Of a DNA stretch of 64,000 nt, positions 8,983 through 17,709 are shown one piece after another. The stretch's first letter is position 1. Each line of letters begins with the position of its first letter. A program made the position numbers and the translations under genes. Under the pieces are notes generated by a model. The model was not told the DNA's origin. It was given only the letters and a program-made list of their open reading frames with translations, and did no database searches. This DNA comes from Syntrophales bacterium (lineage in GTDB: Bacteria > Desulfobacterota > Syntrophia > Syntrophales > UBA2210): the NCBI GenBank assembly GCA_023230565.1, contig JALNXD010000002.1, forward strand, positions 75,353 through 139,352, read 5' to 3'.

Positions 8983-9438
8983 ATGTTGACTGCTCGCGAC
9001 ATAATGACCAAAGAAGTAATAACTGTTTCACCCGATACAGAAATAGTGGAAGCTGCCAGACTTCTTTTGAGTAATCACCTAAACGGCCTTCCGGTTGTTG
9101 ACGAGAATGGAAAGCTTGCCGGCATCATCTGCCAGGAAGATCTTGTGGTACAGCAAAAAAAAATTCCACTGCCTTCGTTTTTTACTGTTTTAGACGGTCT
9201 TATTCCTCTCAAGTCTCAAAAATCCATAGAACAGGAAATAGAGAAAATTTCCGCAGCCACTGTAAAACAGGCAATGACAAAAAACCCCGTCACAATTGAA
9301 CCGGAGACAGAGATCGAAGATATCGCTACCCTTATGGTCTCAAAAAATATTCATACTCTTCCGGTACTAGAAAAAGGGAAACTTGCAGGAATTGTAGGCA
9401 AAGAGGATGTGCTTCGGACAATCATGCCTTCCGGTTAA
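8983..9438 (+). CDS. two-CBS-domain protein
   Basis: This 151-residue protein is made of two CBS motifs. The first is LTARDIMTKEVITVSPDTE ... HLNGLPVVDENGKLAGIICQEDL and the second VKQAMTKNPVTIEPETE ... NIHTLPVLEKGKLAGIVGKEDVL. Stand-alone CBS pairs bind adenine nucleotides and act as energy sensors or regulators of partner proteins. The start is placed at 8983 because GGAG stands 6 nt before it; the ATG at 8971 lies on top of that site and has none of its own. Its 3' end overlaps the converging NUDIX gene by 17 bp. Confidence 0.9.
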   Translation: MLTARDIMTKEVITVSPDTEIVEAARLLLSNHLNGLPVVDENGKLAGIICQEDLVVQQKKIPLPSFFTVLDGLIPLKSQKSIEQEIEKISAATVKQAMTKNPVTIEPETEIEDIATLMVSKNIHTLPVLEKGKLAGIVGKEDVLRTIMPSG

Positions 9439-9985
9439 CTCGCACCGCAGAGGTATTTCCGGCCATTTCGATCCAGGTATCGAGAGTTCCTGCTGAGATA
9501 CGGGACTGCAGTTTTTTACAAACGAGAAGATCGGTTGGAAAAGCCATATTTTCGGGGATTTGATCTATAGGAAAAAAACCGGCTGCACTTGCATCTGATC
9601 CCGCCCGAAGGATACCTCCTGCATATTCGCCCCAAAACCAGATTCCCACAGTTTGCCTGTCACGGTCGTGAAAATTGGAGTGGACAGCAAATACGGGACC
9701 GACCGTAACGGCAAGACCGGTTTCTTCCTCGAATTCTCTGGCAGCCGAAGCACGGACGTCTTCATCCCATTCAACATGGCCACACGGAATGCACCACATT
9801 CCTTCATAAGAGCCAACACGTTTGACAAGAAGAAGTTTGTTGCCATCCATGTATATAACTGCAACTCCGACCGTTGGATTGCGATACTGGACTGTGTTGC
9901 ATCGAATGCAGTATGCTCTTGTCCTATCTCCTATCTTTCGAAATTCAAGTTTTGCCCCGCAGGCGGAACAAAAAAACAATTTCAT
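9422..9985 (-). CDS. zinc-ribbon NUDIX hydrolase
   Basis: The 187-residue product has an N-terminal zinc ribbon (FFCSACGAKL ... AYCIRCNTVQYRNP, two CxxC pairs) followed by a NUDIX domain. The complete NUDIX box GX5EX7REUXEEXGU is present, from GHVEWDE to REFEEETGL (about residues 89-111). The ribbon plus box arrangement is that of NudC-like NADH pyrophosphatases and related ADP-ribose or nucleotide-sugar hydrolases. It lacks the SQPWPFPxS motif of NudC that follows the box, so NAD(H) hydrolysis is unproven. The gene converges on and overlaps the CBS gene by 17 bp. Confidence 0.9.
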   Translation of the reverse strand: MKLFFCSACGAKLEFRKIGDRTRAYCIRCNTVQYRNPTVGVAVIYMDGNKLLLVKRVGSYEGMWCIPCGHVEWDEDVRASAAREFEEETGLAVTVGPVFAVHSNFHDRDRQTVGIWFWGEYAGGILRAGSDASAAGFFPIDQIPENMAFPTDLLVCKKLQSRISAGTLDTWIEMAGNTSAVRVNRKA

Positions 9986-10165
9986 TGAAATCTCCCTGTG
10001 GCCTGGATTCTTTTTTTATTCACGTCTCATGCCCCTGAACGGAGAATGAATAAGTTATCGCATCACCCGTTTACTTAACTGCCTTCCTGGTACATCCTTT
10101 CGTATAGTAGGAAAAAACGAACAGGCCTGTCAAAAGAAAAGATATTTGAATCGCAACTGATTTTC

Positions 10166-10194
10166 TTGACAAAATGAAATCTCTCATATATGCG
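10166..10194 (+). promoter_or_regulatory. possible sigma-70 promoter of thioredoxin-fold gene
   Basis: TTGACA at 10166-10171 is followed after 17 bp by TATGCG (10189-10194). The -35 box is perfect and the -10 is weak. It sits 24 bp before the chosen ATG at 10218. Confidence 0.45.
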
Positions 10195-10217
10195 GAATGG
10201 TCGGCACAGGAGTGATA

Positions 10218-10889
10218 ATGAAAATAGATGAAGCAACCATAGAATCAATAAAAAATATTTTTGAAAAACAACTTGTTAATCCGATAGAATGCCTTCTTTT
10301 TACCTCTGACATGCTCACAGGAAGTTGCGATAACAGGAGCTATAATGAATTCGCTAAAGAACTTCTCGAAACCTTTTCGGAACTGAATCACAAAATTTCG
10401 ATTACCCATTTAGATCTTGCCGATACAGAAGGACAAAAGAGAGGACTTGTTATTTCTCCAACAATACTGCTGGGCGCCGGGGGACACTGCAGGATTCAGT
10501 ACTGGGGCGCACCCACAGGACATCAAAGCGGACCATTTATTGAAGCTATGCTAACGGCTTCCAAGACGCATACACCATTGAGCGATCGATCCAAAAAAAG
10601 CTTACGGAGGCTTGATCATGAGATTCTTATCGAATGTTTTGTTTCTCCCGATTGTCCTTACTGCCCCGGAGCCGTCCGCCTTACAAACCATGCAGCCCTT
10701 GAATGCCGCTACATTACATCCAGAATCATTGACATTACTCAATCCATGAATGTGGCGCTCTTATATCAAGTATCGTCTACACCGCACCTTGTGATCAATG
10801 AAGACCCTGAAATTTCGATTTCAGGTGCGCCTGATGAAGAAATGCTGCTCGAGAAAATACTTTTTGAAAAAGATCCCTCTCCCTCCTGA
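10218..10889 (+). CDS. thioredoxin-fold protein with CPYC motif (PDO-like)
   Basis: The 223-residue product appears to be two thioredoxin-like halves. The N-terminal half (LLFTSDMLTGSCDNRS ... ISPTILLGAGGHCRIQYWGAPTGHQSGPFIEAM) has no CxxC. The C-terminal half has the redox motif in CFVSPDCPYCPGAVRL and the cis-proline segment SSTPHLVINED. This layout resembles the protein disulfide oxidoreductase / glutaredoxin-like family of anaerobes and archaea, in which often only one half is active. It is probably a cytoplasmic thiol-disulfide protein. The start is fixed by AGGAG 6-7 nt before the ATG at 10218; a GTG-type frame extension upstream lacks such a site. Confidence 0.8.
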   Translation: MKIDEATIESIKNIFEKQLVNPIECLLFTSDMLTGSCDNRSYNEFAKELLETFSELNHKISITHLDLADTEGQKRGLVISPTILLGAGGHCRIQYWGAPTGHQSGPFIEAMLTASKTHTPLSDRSKKSLRRLDHEILIECFVSPDCPYCPGAVRLTNHAALECRYITSRIIDITQSMNVALLYQVSSTPHLVINEDPEISISGAPDEEMLLEKILFEKDPSPS

Positions 10890-10943
10890 TACTCCGATCA
10901 CCGCAGGGACAGCTTCGCGAAACGATGCATATCGGAACATTCT

Positions 10944-11035
10944 TAACCGGGCAAAATTTCATGTCTCTAAATGACATAGCGCTATAAATGAGCATTGCGT
11001 ATGCTTTACGTATTTTAAATGACATAATCGGCATG
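10944..11035 (+). repeat. dispersed intergenic repeat, copy A
   Basis: This intergenic stretch matches the reverse complement of 40,915-41,035 over about 90 bp: both contain CCGG-CAAAATTTCATG, then ctAAATG.CA.AG.GCTA, ATG.GCATT.CGT..GCTT..CGTA and a final CGGC. Copies B and D are more diverged. The element contains no gene. Confidence 0.7.
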
Positions 11036-11088
11036 AGGATCCAAGTTAAGTAACTATGCAAAAGCTTCAGTTACTTCCCGGAATGGTT

Positions 11089-11576
11089 TCAGCGGACTAC
11101 TTCAGGAGGGATGCCGTCGATTAGTCCTATCGTTACTACCCCCCAAAAGCCGGCGAGAATGGCCTCTGCGGCATCATGTCTCAACGAAGTCGGTTGACGT
11201 GCCCCGGACCCCATTCGATAACCCGCCGGGCTAATACCACCGCACTTTTCTTTGCTGCTTCTCCACTTCTTCGATATCGGGGTATCAAAAGAAGGTCCCG
11301 CCATTTTTCAGCGGATATCTGGATTACCGTAATTTCTTTTTTATATGCTTCTACTGTCCATAAATCCGCCACTTCACCTCCTCCTTCAAGGATAAGCCAA
11401 CGCACATCCTTCATCTCTTTCATCATCCCCTTAATGCCGCGCTTTAGACGTAACACAGCTCCAAAATTTTGAGACCGGTACCATCTGAGGCGACCATCAT
11501 ACCCATAGAGGGCAAAACCGGTCTTTATGCCACAGTCAACTGCAAGCAATGATCCCACACACAAACAACCTTTCAA
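11089..11576 (-). pseudogene. RNase H-fold (RuvC/YqgF-like) nuclease gene broken by a frameshift
   Basis: Read from 11576 the frame gives 131 residues with an RNase H-like start (LLAVDCGIKTGFALYGYDG) and a central acidic motif (WLILEGGGE), then stops at 11181-11183 after GPGHVNRLR. The overlapping frame continues the expected C-terminus, LRHDAAEAILAGFWGVV, which carries the final HD..EA motif of this fold, and ends at 11089. A one-base change near 11,181-11,190 would restore a protein of about 160 residues with the usual three acidic sites. It follows mrfB by 57 bp on the same strand. It may be a true pseudogene, a sequencing error or, less likely, a programmed shift. Confidence 0.7.
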
Positions 11577-11633
11577 CCGGCCGGATGTCAGTATTCCAGT
11601 ATTTGCCGCTTTACAAATTTCCCGACTGCTTTT

Positions 11634-12938
11634 TTATTGCCGCGCTCTTCTCAACTTTCTCAAAAGTCGATTATGCCGGTGAACAAGAATTTTGCAGAGT
11701 TCCGATGATTCTTCCGCATATTGAAGCGCCTGCTTTACAAGACTCGTTGCTCTTTCCAATTCGTCCGCCCTGTGTTCGCACCATTTGGCCATTTCCGTGA
11801 GGGCAAAAAAATCACCGGGATTTTTATCGATCATTTCTTCCCACATCGCCACTGCTCTTTTCCACTGTCCGCATCGCTTGTAAAGAAGCGACAAGATTTT
11901 TTTCGCTTCAAATGAAAAACGCCCGCAACCTTTATCTGCCGTGGCTTTCAGTATTATCATTGCCGAATCCAGTTCTCCCCTTTCGATCAGAAGCCGCGAT
12001 GCCGCAATAAGATCGGCGTCATTGCTTTCATCCCGGCAGAAAGCGGGATCGACAAGTTCCGCAAGATGCACCGCCAGTACCGCCATAGAGATTATGTCCA
12101 GACGGTTATGAAGAAACACATCTTCCAAAACAGCGGCATCTTTCCTTCCAAGCCAGTCGAAATACCGCCCTGGAATTTCATATCCCGGAATATCTCCCCG
12201 CCGTCGAAAATCGAGAATCTGCTCTTCCAATGTCACCAGTCTGCTGTTTTCAAGTCGATGTCCTAAAAGGCGCCGGGAAGGAAAAAGAAGGTCCAGATGA
12301 GGAAGACCGATAAAAGGGTCTCGCTGTCGATTCAGGATGAAGCGGGTGCTGAGGAGCCCTATATCGAAAGCCTTGCCGTTGAAGGTTATCAGAAACTCCC
12401 GTTTTGCTGCAGTCTCCCGTAAAAAGACCAATGCTGCTGTTTCTTCAGAAAAATCCCTGAGAAAGATCTGTTCTGTAACAAATGACCCATTTTCCCACCA
12501 GCCGAGGCCTATAAGAAAAGCCGTTGTTCCCGTTCCTCCGGACAAGCCGGTCGTTTCAGTATCGATAAAAAGCCCTCGTTCCAAATCTGACCGGGCAATC
12601 CTTTCATCCGCGGCAAGCAGCGCCGCATGATTCATGTTGAGCCCGCCGATTTCGCTTATTGTGCGACATCCATGGCTGTCCGAACCCTCAGCGACTGATC
12701 TTGAAACATAAAATGTGCCGTAATCGTTGCAAATTTCCGAACCATGGATCACATCTTCAAGAACTCGAGTAACGGCATACCGATTTTGGCATTTGTAAGC
12801 CGAAGACCGGGGCTTGCGAGCCATAATGGCATCTATCCGCCGACGGAGCGTAAGAATCTCTTCGCGTATCTCGGTTTTTTCTCTTTTTTCTGCTTCACCG
12901 GTGAGACGGTTCAGCCGATCTCTCACATTCATGATCAC
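11634..12938 (-). CDS. mrfB: YprB/MrfB-like DEDD exonuclease with TPR-like tail
   Basis: The 434-residue product has a ribonuclease H-like 3'-5' exonuclease domain: GLFIDTETTGL (DxE, about residue 122), FLITFNGKAFDIGLL, LPHLDLLFP and VFLHNRLDIISM supply the DEDD acidic residues. The C-terminal third (from about 320) looks like TPR repeats (LDSAMIILKATADKG, WKRAVAMWEEMIDKNPGDF). Bacillus subtilis MrfB (YprB) works with the helicase MrfA in repair of mitomycin C damage independently of UvrABC. The gene begins with GTGATCATG, where GTGA overlaps the mrfA stop; the ATG at 12932 is an alternative start. The adjacency to mrfA makes the assignment strong. Confidence 0.88.
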   Translation of the reverse strand: MIMNVRDRLNRLTGEAEKREKTEIREEILTLRRRIDAIMARKPRSSAYKCQNRYAVTRVLEDVIHGSEICNDYGTFYVSRSVAEGSDSHGCRTISEIGGLNMNHAALLAADERIARSDLERGLFIDTETTGLSGGTGTTAFLIGLGWWENGSFVTEQIFLRDFSEETAALVFLRETAAKREFLITFNGKAFDIGLLSTRFILNRQRDPFIGLPHLDLLFPSRRLLGHRLENSRLVTLEEQILDFRRRGDIPGYEIPGRYFDWLGRKDAAVLEDVFLHNRLDIISMAVLAVHLAELVDPAFCRDESNDADLIAASRLLIERGELDSAMIILKATADKGCGRFSFEAKKILSLLYKRCGQWKRAVAMWEEMIDKNPGDFFALTEMAKWCEHRADELERATSLVKQALQYAEESSELCKILVHRHNRLLRKLRRARQ

Positions 12939-15298
12939 TTCAATTTGTCCAAAATAGAAAGGGCGACTTTCTTTGCCTTAAGCCCCACCTCAAGGGTCGG
13001 CCCTACACAGGTAGGGCATCCGAAAGCGCAGGGGCAGCCTTCAATAAGATTTCGAACCGATGTCAAGAGTTGATCGTGTTCGTTGAAAAGCAGTTCCGAA
13101 AAACCTATTCCGCCTGGATAGGCATCAAAAACGAATACTGTAGGATCGAAATCGCCAGCCCTCATAGTTTCATCCTCCAATCCTTTCGAAGCGGATTCAG
13201 TGATTACACGCCGTCCGCCTCCACTCTGAACGAACCATTCTCCCGATTTGTCTCCGATACAGCAATCAATGTCGTGTATATCCGACATAAGGAGCATGGC
13301 AGCGAGGTGGTGTACCCCGTAGGCAAGGCCATTCATTCCGTCTATTATGTCTTCCCGTGTAAATGGAAGGTCCGCCAATATGTCACGGGGAACGGTAAAC
13401 CAATAGCTGGTGGTATGCATATCTTTTTCTGGCAAAGACACGTCACCGTATCCGACATTTTCCGAAGTATAGAACTTTATCTTTTTATAACCGACCACCT
13501 TGCGCACTACCTGCACCTCCCCGTGCTCTACAATGATTCTCTTATTCCTGCGAGTATCAAAGGTATCTATAACACGTACATTCGTATAGGTCATGGCATC
13601 GGTAAAGTAATCCACGTCTACTTTTCTCACGTACGCTTTCTTTCTTTCCAGATCAAATTTATCCACGTGATACTGCTGTGATTCTACCATATAGATCGCC
13701 TCGTCATGCACGGCAGTAAATGCGCTGTCCCAATCGATTTCTGCAATCACTTTGTGGTTGCCCCTGTTGGTTGTATCAACGATAACAACATTTTCCGGAT
13801 TGATGCTTCGGAGGCTTATTTCGTCGGCCGGGTAACTCTCTGCGGCCCAATGCCACCGGTCGTCAACCCGATGCAGAACACCTTTTTCATGAAGATAATC
13901 CAGAAGTTCCTCGAGTGGTTCAATCCCGAACTTTTCTCCTTTTTGAAAAGGAAGCTCGAATGCGGCACTCTTTACATGATGCAGAAGAATAAGAAGATTA
14001 TCGGGATTGACTCGGCAATGTTCCGGCGATTGAGAAAAGAAATACTCAGGATTATCGGCAATAAACTGGTCCATCGGATTGCTTCGGGCTACCATTACTG
14101 CGAGACTGTGTCCCCTGCGTCGACCGGCTCTGCCCGCCTGCTGCCAGGTGCTCGCCACCGATCCCGGATATCCCACCATAATACACGCCTCGAGATCGCC
14201 GATATCAATTCCAAGCTCCAGAGCATTCGTGCTTACAACTCCCATTACCCTCCGATTCCTGAGACCTTCTTCGATCTTGCGCCGGAGATTCGGAAGATAT
14301 CCTCCACGATATCCCGTAACGAACTGCTCGTCTATCGGCCCCCATTTTTTCAAAATGTCCTTTAGATATTTAGTGAGGATTTCCACGTTTAAACGGCTTG
14401 TTGTAAAAATAATAGACTGGATTCCGTTTTTAATCAGCTCTGAAGCCATTTTTCGTGCCGGAGTCAGTGCAGATTGCCGTATTCCCAATTCGCGGTTGAC
14501 AACGGGTGGATTGTAAAGAATGAATGTCCGCTTCGCCCTGGGGGCACCGCTCTCATCAATGAGAACGACCGGTCTTTCAAGCAGCCGCTCGGCATGCTCC
14601 TTCGGATTTGCCACTGTAGCGGAACAGCAGATAAAGACGGGTTCATGGTTGTAAAACCGGCAGATTCGAAGAAGACGCCGTATGACATTGGTGAAGTGGC
14701 TCCCGAAAATACCTCTATACACATGAAGCTCGTCGATCACTACATATTTGAGATTAGTAAAAAGTTTCTGCCATTTCGTATGGTGGGGCAGAATACCGGC
14801 ATGGAGCATATCCGGATTCGTCACTACAATATGGCCTTTCTTTCTGATTGCCTGCCGGGCATCATCGGGAGTATCGCCGTCATACGTATACGTACCGATA
14901 TCGGCGCCCAGTTCGCTGACAAGACTATGAATTTCATGCATCTGGTCCTGAGCCAGAGCTTTGGTGGGGAAAAGATAAAGCGCTCTCGATTCCGGCGCTT
15001 CCAATATATTCTGCAGCACCGGAATATTATAACAAAGGGTTTTACCGCTGGCCGTCGGGGTCACCAGGATCACATTTTGTTCCTGCCTCACGAAACCGAT
15101 AGCGCTGCCCTGATGGCTGTAAAGTTTTCCGTATCCCCGGGCTTCCAGCACGGCTTTAAATCGAGAATCGATCCATTCGGGGTAGGGAACGAATTTCCCC
15201 TCGCTTGCAGAAATATTTTTCACCGCCATTATATTATCTGAAAAATGCCGCTGGTTTTTTTTTCTGGCCAGCCATTCATCCATAGTCAGTTTCGCCAT
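12935..15298 (-). CDS. mrfA: YprA/MrfA-like DEAD-box helicase with DUF1998 zinc domain
   Basis: The 787-residue product is a superfamily-2 helicase. It has Walker A in VTPTASGKTLCYN, a DELH box (VVIDELHVY), motif III FICCSATVANP, and helicase C-terminal motifs VVSTNALELGIDIG and WQQAGRAGRRRG. The C-terminus has the MrfA-type DUF1998 zinc site, with cysteines in DIDCCIGD and GCPCAFGCPTCVGP. MrfA homologues are 3'-5' DNA helicases in mitomycin/crosslink repair with the MrfB exonuclease, encoded next. The start at 15298 is preferred over a GTG at 15307 because AAGGG lies 8 nt upstream. Translation is coupled to mrfB by overlapping stop and start. Confidence 0.9.
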   Translation of the reverse strand: MAKLTMDEWLARKKNQRHFSDNIMAVKNISASEGKFVPYPEWIDSRFKAVLEARGYGKLYSHQGSAIGFVRQEQNVILVTPTASGKTLCYNIPVLQNILEAPESRALYLFPTKALAQDQMHEIHSLVSELGADIGTYTYDGDTPDDARQAIRKKGHIVVTNPDMLHAGILPHHTKWQKLFTNLKYVVIDELHVYRGIFGSHFTNVIRRLLRICRFYNHEPVFICCSATVANPKEHAERLLERPVVLIDESGAPRAKRTFILYNPPVVNRELGIRQSALTPARKMASELIKNGIQSIIFTTSRLNVEILTKYLKDILKKWGPIDEQFVTGYRGGYLPNLRRKIEEGLRNRRVMGVVSTNALELGIDIGDLEACIMVGYPGSVASTWQQAGRAGRRRGHSLAVMVARSNPMDQFIADNPEYFFSQSPEHCRVNPDNLLILLHHVKSAAFELPFQKGEKFGIEPLEELLDYLHEKGVLHRVDDRWHWAAESYPADEISLRSINPENVVIVDTTNRGNHKVIAEIDWDSAFTAVHDEAIYMVESQQYHVDKFDLERKKAYVRKVDVDYFTDAMTYTNVRVIDTFDTRRNKRIIVEHGEVQVVRKVVGYKKIKFYTSENVGYGDVSLPEKDMHTTSYWFTVPRDILADLPFTREDIIDGMNGLAYGVHHLAAMLLMSDIHDIDCCIGDKSGEWFVQSGGGRRVITESASKGLEDETMRAGDFDPTVFVFDAYPGGIGFSELLFNEHDQLLTSVRNLIEGCPCAFGCPTCVGPTLEVGLKAKKVALSILDKLK

Positions 15299-15307
15299 AT
15301 CGAACAC

Positions 15308-15902
15308 CCTTGTAAGATGATTGTCTTTGACTGCTTCAAAAAAAGTCCCTTATGCCCACCAGGACGGTCTTGTAAGAACAACAGCCGGCTGGAACGAGGA
15401 GCTTTTTATCCCATTGGCCGGTCATTGTACCTTTTCACGGCCGAGTATATGAGGGCGAAGCGGGACTGTCAAGAAGTGATAGCATGAGCATGGCCCATAA
15501 ACAATTGAACACTTTATAAAAACGATTTGAGGGCTCATGGAAGAAGTCATCCATTGGTATTGCATGCAAAACCAAAGATACATCCTCGCGATTTGAGAAT
15601 ACTGCCGCAGGATGCTCATGGAAATACATGGTTGACCCCATGGACAATTCACGGAAACTCTAATAACAATGAAATAAAAGCAGACCGGCCTGAATTCACT
15701 CAAAGATACTAAAAACATTGTAATTTTCATATCAAAAAAATGGAAAGACACCGCACGGGATGACCTGAAAAAAGAAAAATCTGCTTTATCATTAATTCGA
15801 AGATCTGCGTAATACCGATTTGAATTAATGAACGCGACTCGATAGCGGGGAATAGTCAAGTACGCGACTCAGTTTCAAAGCGGGGAAAACAAAGGAGATC
15901 CG
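15308..15902. other. 595-bp gene-free region with direct repeats before a sigma-54 activator
   Basis: No supported gene lies between the divergent mrfA and activator genes. Near the activator, ACGCGACTC occurs at 15832-15840 and again at 15862-15870, exactly 30 bp apart (about three helical turns), and GCGGGGAA follows each copy (15845 and 15880). Such phased repeats suggest an operator, possibly for autoregulation. AAAGGAG at about 15891-15897 is the ribosome site of the activator gene. Confidence 0.5.
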
Positions 15903-17129
15903 ATGAAAAAAACCCCTGCGGTAAAACAGAATCTGTTCACGGAAATGAACGAATTACGACTAAAACTCGATAAAGCAAAGAAGCTTCTGGAGGCAACTTT
16001 GAATGACAGGCAGGATTTGCAATCCTATGTTGCAGAAAAAAAAAGGAGCAGTGAATTAGAAAAGAAAAACAAGGAACTTGAATATCGTGTCACACAGCTG
16101 AGGATGCAACTGGAAGGAGCCTTTTCCGAAATCAAGTCTTTGAAAGCCAGACTCGAAAATGAAAACATATACCTTAACCAGAGATTAAAAAGAAAGGATA
16201 AGTATTGTAACATCCTCGGCCAGAGCGATGGTCTCAAATATGTTTTTTATCGTGCAGAACAAGTTGCACCTCTAAATACTACAGTCCTCATACTCGGCGA
16301 GTCAGGAACCGGAAAGGGACTTATTGCGGATGCCATCCACAATATGAGTCCGCGAGGGAACAGACCGCTTTTCACTGTGAATTGTGCAGCACTTCCCGTC
16401 AATTTAATGGAAAGCGAATTATTCGGCCGTGAGAAGGGCGCCTTCACAGGAGCAGACAGCCGTCAAATAGGCCGATTTGAAGCAGCGGATGGCTCGACAC
16501 TTTGTCTGGATGAAATAGGAGAGCTGCCACTGGAAACCCAGGCAAAACTTCTTCGAGCAATTCAGCATAATGAATTCGAAAGACTGGGTTCATCCAAAAC
16601 TCTGAAAGTCGACGTGCGGATTCTCGCAACAACAAACCGCAATCTGGAAGAAGAGGTCCGAAAGGGAAGGTTTCGGCAAGATCTTTATTACAGACTTAAT
16701 GTTTTTCCTATTACCGTTCCTCCTCTCAGGCAGCGGAAAGAAGATATCGTGACTCTTGTGCAGGCTTTTACGGAGAGATTTGCCAGAAGAATAGGAAAGC
16801 AGATCGCATCAATACCTAAAGACGTAATGCAAACTTTGCAGGAATACCCCTGGCCAGGAAATATTCGAGAACTGGAAAGTATTATCGAGCGGGCGGTGAT
16901 TCTCAGCCCCGGTCCCCACCTTGTACTTGCAGAAAAACTGGATATCGATTCCGGCCCCGCTCAAACGCGGCTGAAAACCCTTAAAGAGGTGGAAAGAACT
17001 CAAATACTTACTACTTTGTCGGAAACCCGGTGGCGCATAGAAGGAAAAAAAGGGGCGGCAGAAATACTCGGTCTCCATCCAAGCACATTAAGAGCAAGAA
17101 TGCATAAGCTCGATATATTGCGGCCATAA
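15903..17129 (+). CDS. sigma-54-dependent activator with coiled-coil N-terminus
   Basis: The 408-residue product has an N-terminal region (about residues 10-100) rich in Leu, Lys and Glu with clear coiled-coil spacing, and no receiver, GAF or PAS domain. A complete AAA+ module follows: Walker A GESGTGKG (132-139), the sigma-54 contact loop GAFTGA (179-184), Walker B CLDEIGELP (about 201-209), and the arginine-rich FRQDLYYRLNVFP region. A Fis-type HTH ends the protein (AAEILGLHPSTLRARMHKL). It would activate RNA polymerase-sigma-54, possibly under control of a partner bound by the coiled coil. A sigma-54 promoter match lies 165 bp downstream, before the monooxygenase gene. Confidence 0.93.
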   Translation: MKKTPAVKQNLFTEMNELRLKLDKAKKLLEATLNDRQDLQSYVAEKKRSSELEKKNKELEYRVTQLRMQLEGAFSEIKSLKARLENENIYLNQRLKRKDKYCNILGQSDGLKYVFYRAEQVAPLNTTVLILGESGTGKGLIADAIHNMSPRGNRPLFTVNCAALPVNLMESELFGREKGAFTGADSRQIGRFEAADGSTLCLDEIGELPLETQAKLLRAIQHNEFERLGSSKTLKVDVRILATTNRNLEEEVRKGRFRQDLYYRLNVFPITVPPLRQRKEDIVTLVQAFTERFARRIGKQIASIPKDVMQTLQEYPWPGNIRELESIIERAVILSPGPHLVLAEKLDIDSGPAQTRLKTLKEVERTQILTTLSETRWRIEGKKGAAEILGLHPSTLRARMHKLDILRP

Positions 17130-17293
17130 TGAAAATACTTCTATACAACAAAAGCAGGTACGCAGACGGGCAGCCTCAATATTTAAAGGATCTGCCAAAT
17201 ACTGAGGGACCAAGCCTGAATTAAAAGCCTCTTGCTGCCATTTTAACATACGTAACGTATTGAAATACATTCCAAAATAAAATCACCTGCTGT

Positions 17294-17308
17294 TGGTATG
17301 CTCTTTGC
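17294..17308 (+). promoter_or_regulatory. putative sigma-54 (-24/-12) promoter
   Basis: TGGTATG-CTCT-TTGC has the required GG-N10-GC spacing and fits TGGYAYR-N4-TTGC. The predicted start would be near 17,320, almost at the ATG of the next gene (17321), leaving virtually no leader, which weakens the assignment. The adjacency to a sigma-54 activator gene supports it. Confidence 0.45.
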
Positions 17309-17320
17309 CATGTGTATCAT

Positions 17321-17626
17321 ATGATTACTGTCACTATAAAGATGAAGGTGATTTCGGAAAAAAGAAAAGAGCTCTCGCAGACGATTGCTTCATTAATAAG
17401 GCATATTCGAACCGAGGCGGGTTGTCTCGATTGTGCCCTTTACGAAAATGTTGAGGATAAAAACGAGTTTTGCCTTATCGAGGAATGGTCAGGCGAGATA
17501 AGCCTTCATAATCACTTCGAATCAGATCGGTTCAGAGTATTAAGAGGCGCCATGAATCTTCTAAGGGAGCCATATGAAATAAAATGTCACACCATCTTTC
17601 ATACGGCAGAAAGACAGGAAATCTAA
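17321..17626 (+). CDS. antibiotic biosynthesis monooxygenase (ABM/YgiN-like) domain protein
   Basis: The 101-residue product has the ABM ferredoxin-like fold pattern: strand MITVTIKMKVI, helix EKRKELSQTIASLIRHIRTE, the signature EAGCLDCALYENVEDKNEFCLIEEW, and the helix LHNHFESDRFRVLRGAM. Such small proteins are quinol monooxygenases, haem-degrading enzymes or, often, proteins of unknown role that bind hydrophobic ligands; in an anaerobe an oxygenase activity is doubtful. The ATG at 17321 gives the usual first beta strand; a GTG at 17312 would add three residues. No good ribosome site is visible for either. Confidence 0.8.
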   Translation: MITVTIKMKVISEKRKELSQTIASLIRHIRTEAGCLDCALYENVEDKNEFCLIEEWSGEISLHNHFESDRFRVLRGAMNLLREPYEIKCHTIFHTAERQEI

Positions 17627-17709
17627 AAAATAAGGAAGGGGGGTGAGGGATGCATCATTGTAGAAACAGGAAGGAAGATAAACCAAAATACATGAAAAGG
17701 AGGTATACT

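Noticed and set aside
10795..11061. An 88-codon minus-strand frame over repeat copy A.
   Set aside because: It overlaps the thioredoxin-fold gene and the repeat and has no domain features.
13070..15241. Long plus-strand frames opposite the mrfA helicase gene (203, 219 and 255 codons).
   Set aside because: They are antisense to a clear helicase, have no recognisable domains and show composition expected from the complementary strand.
15422..15859. A 145-codon minus-strand frame in the gap before the sigma-54 activator.
   Set aside because: No ribosome site, no domain, odd composition; it also crosses the phased repeats.
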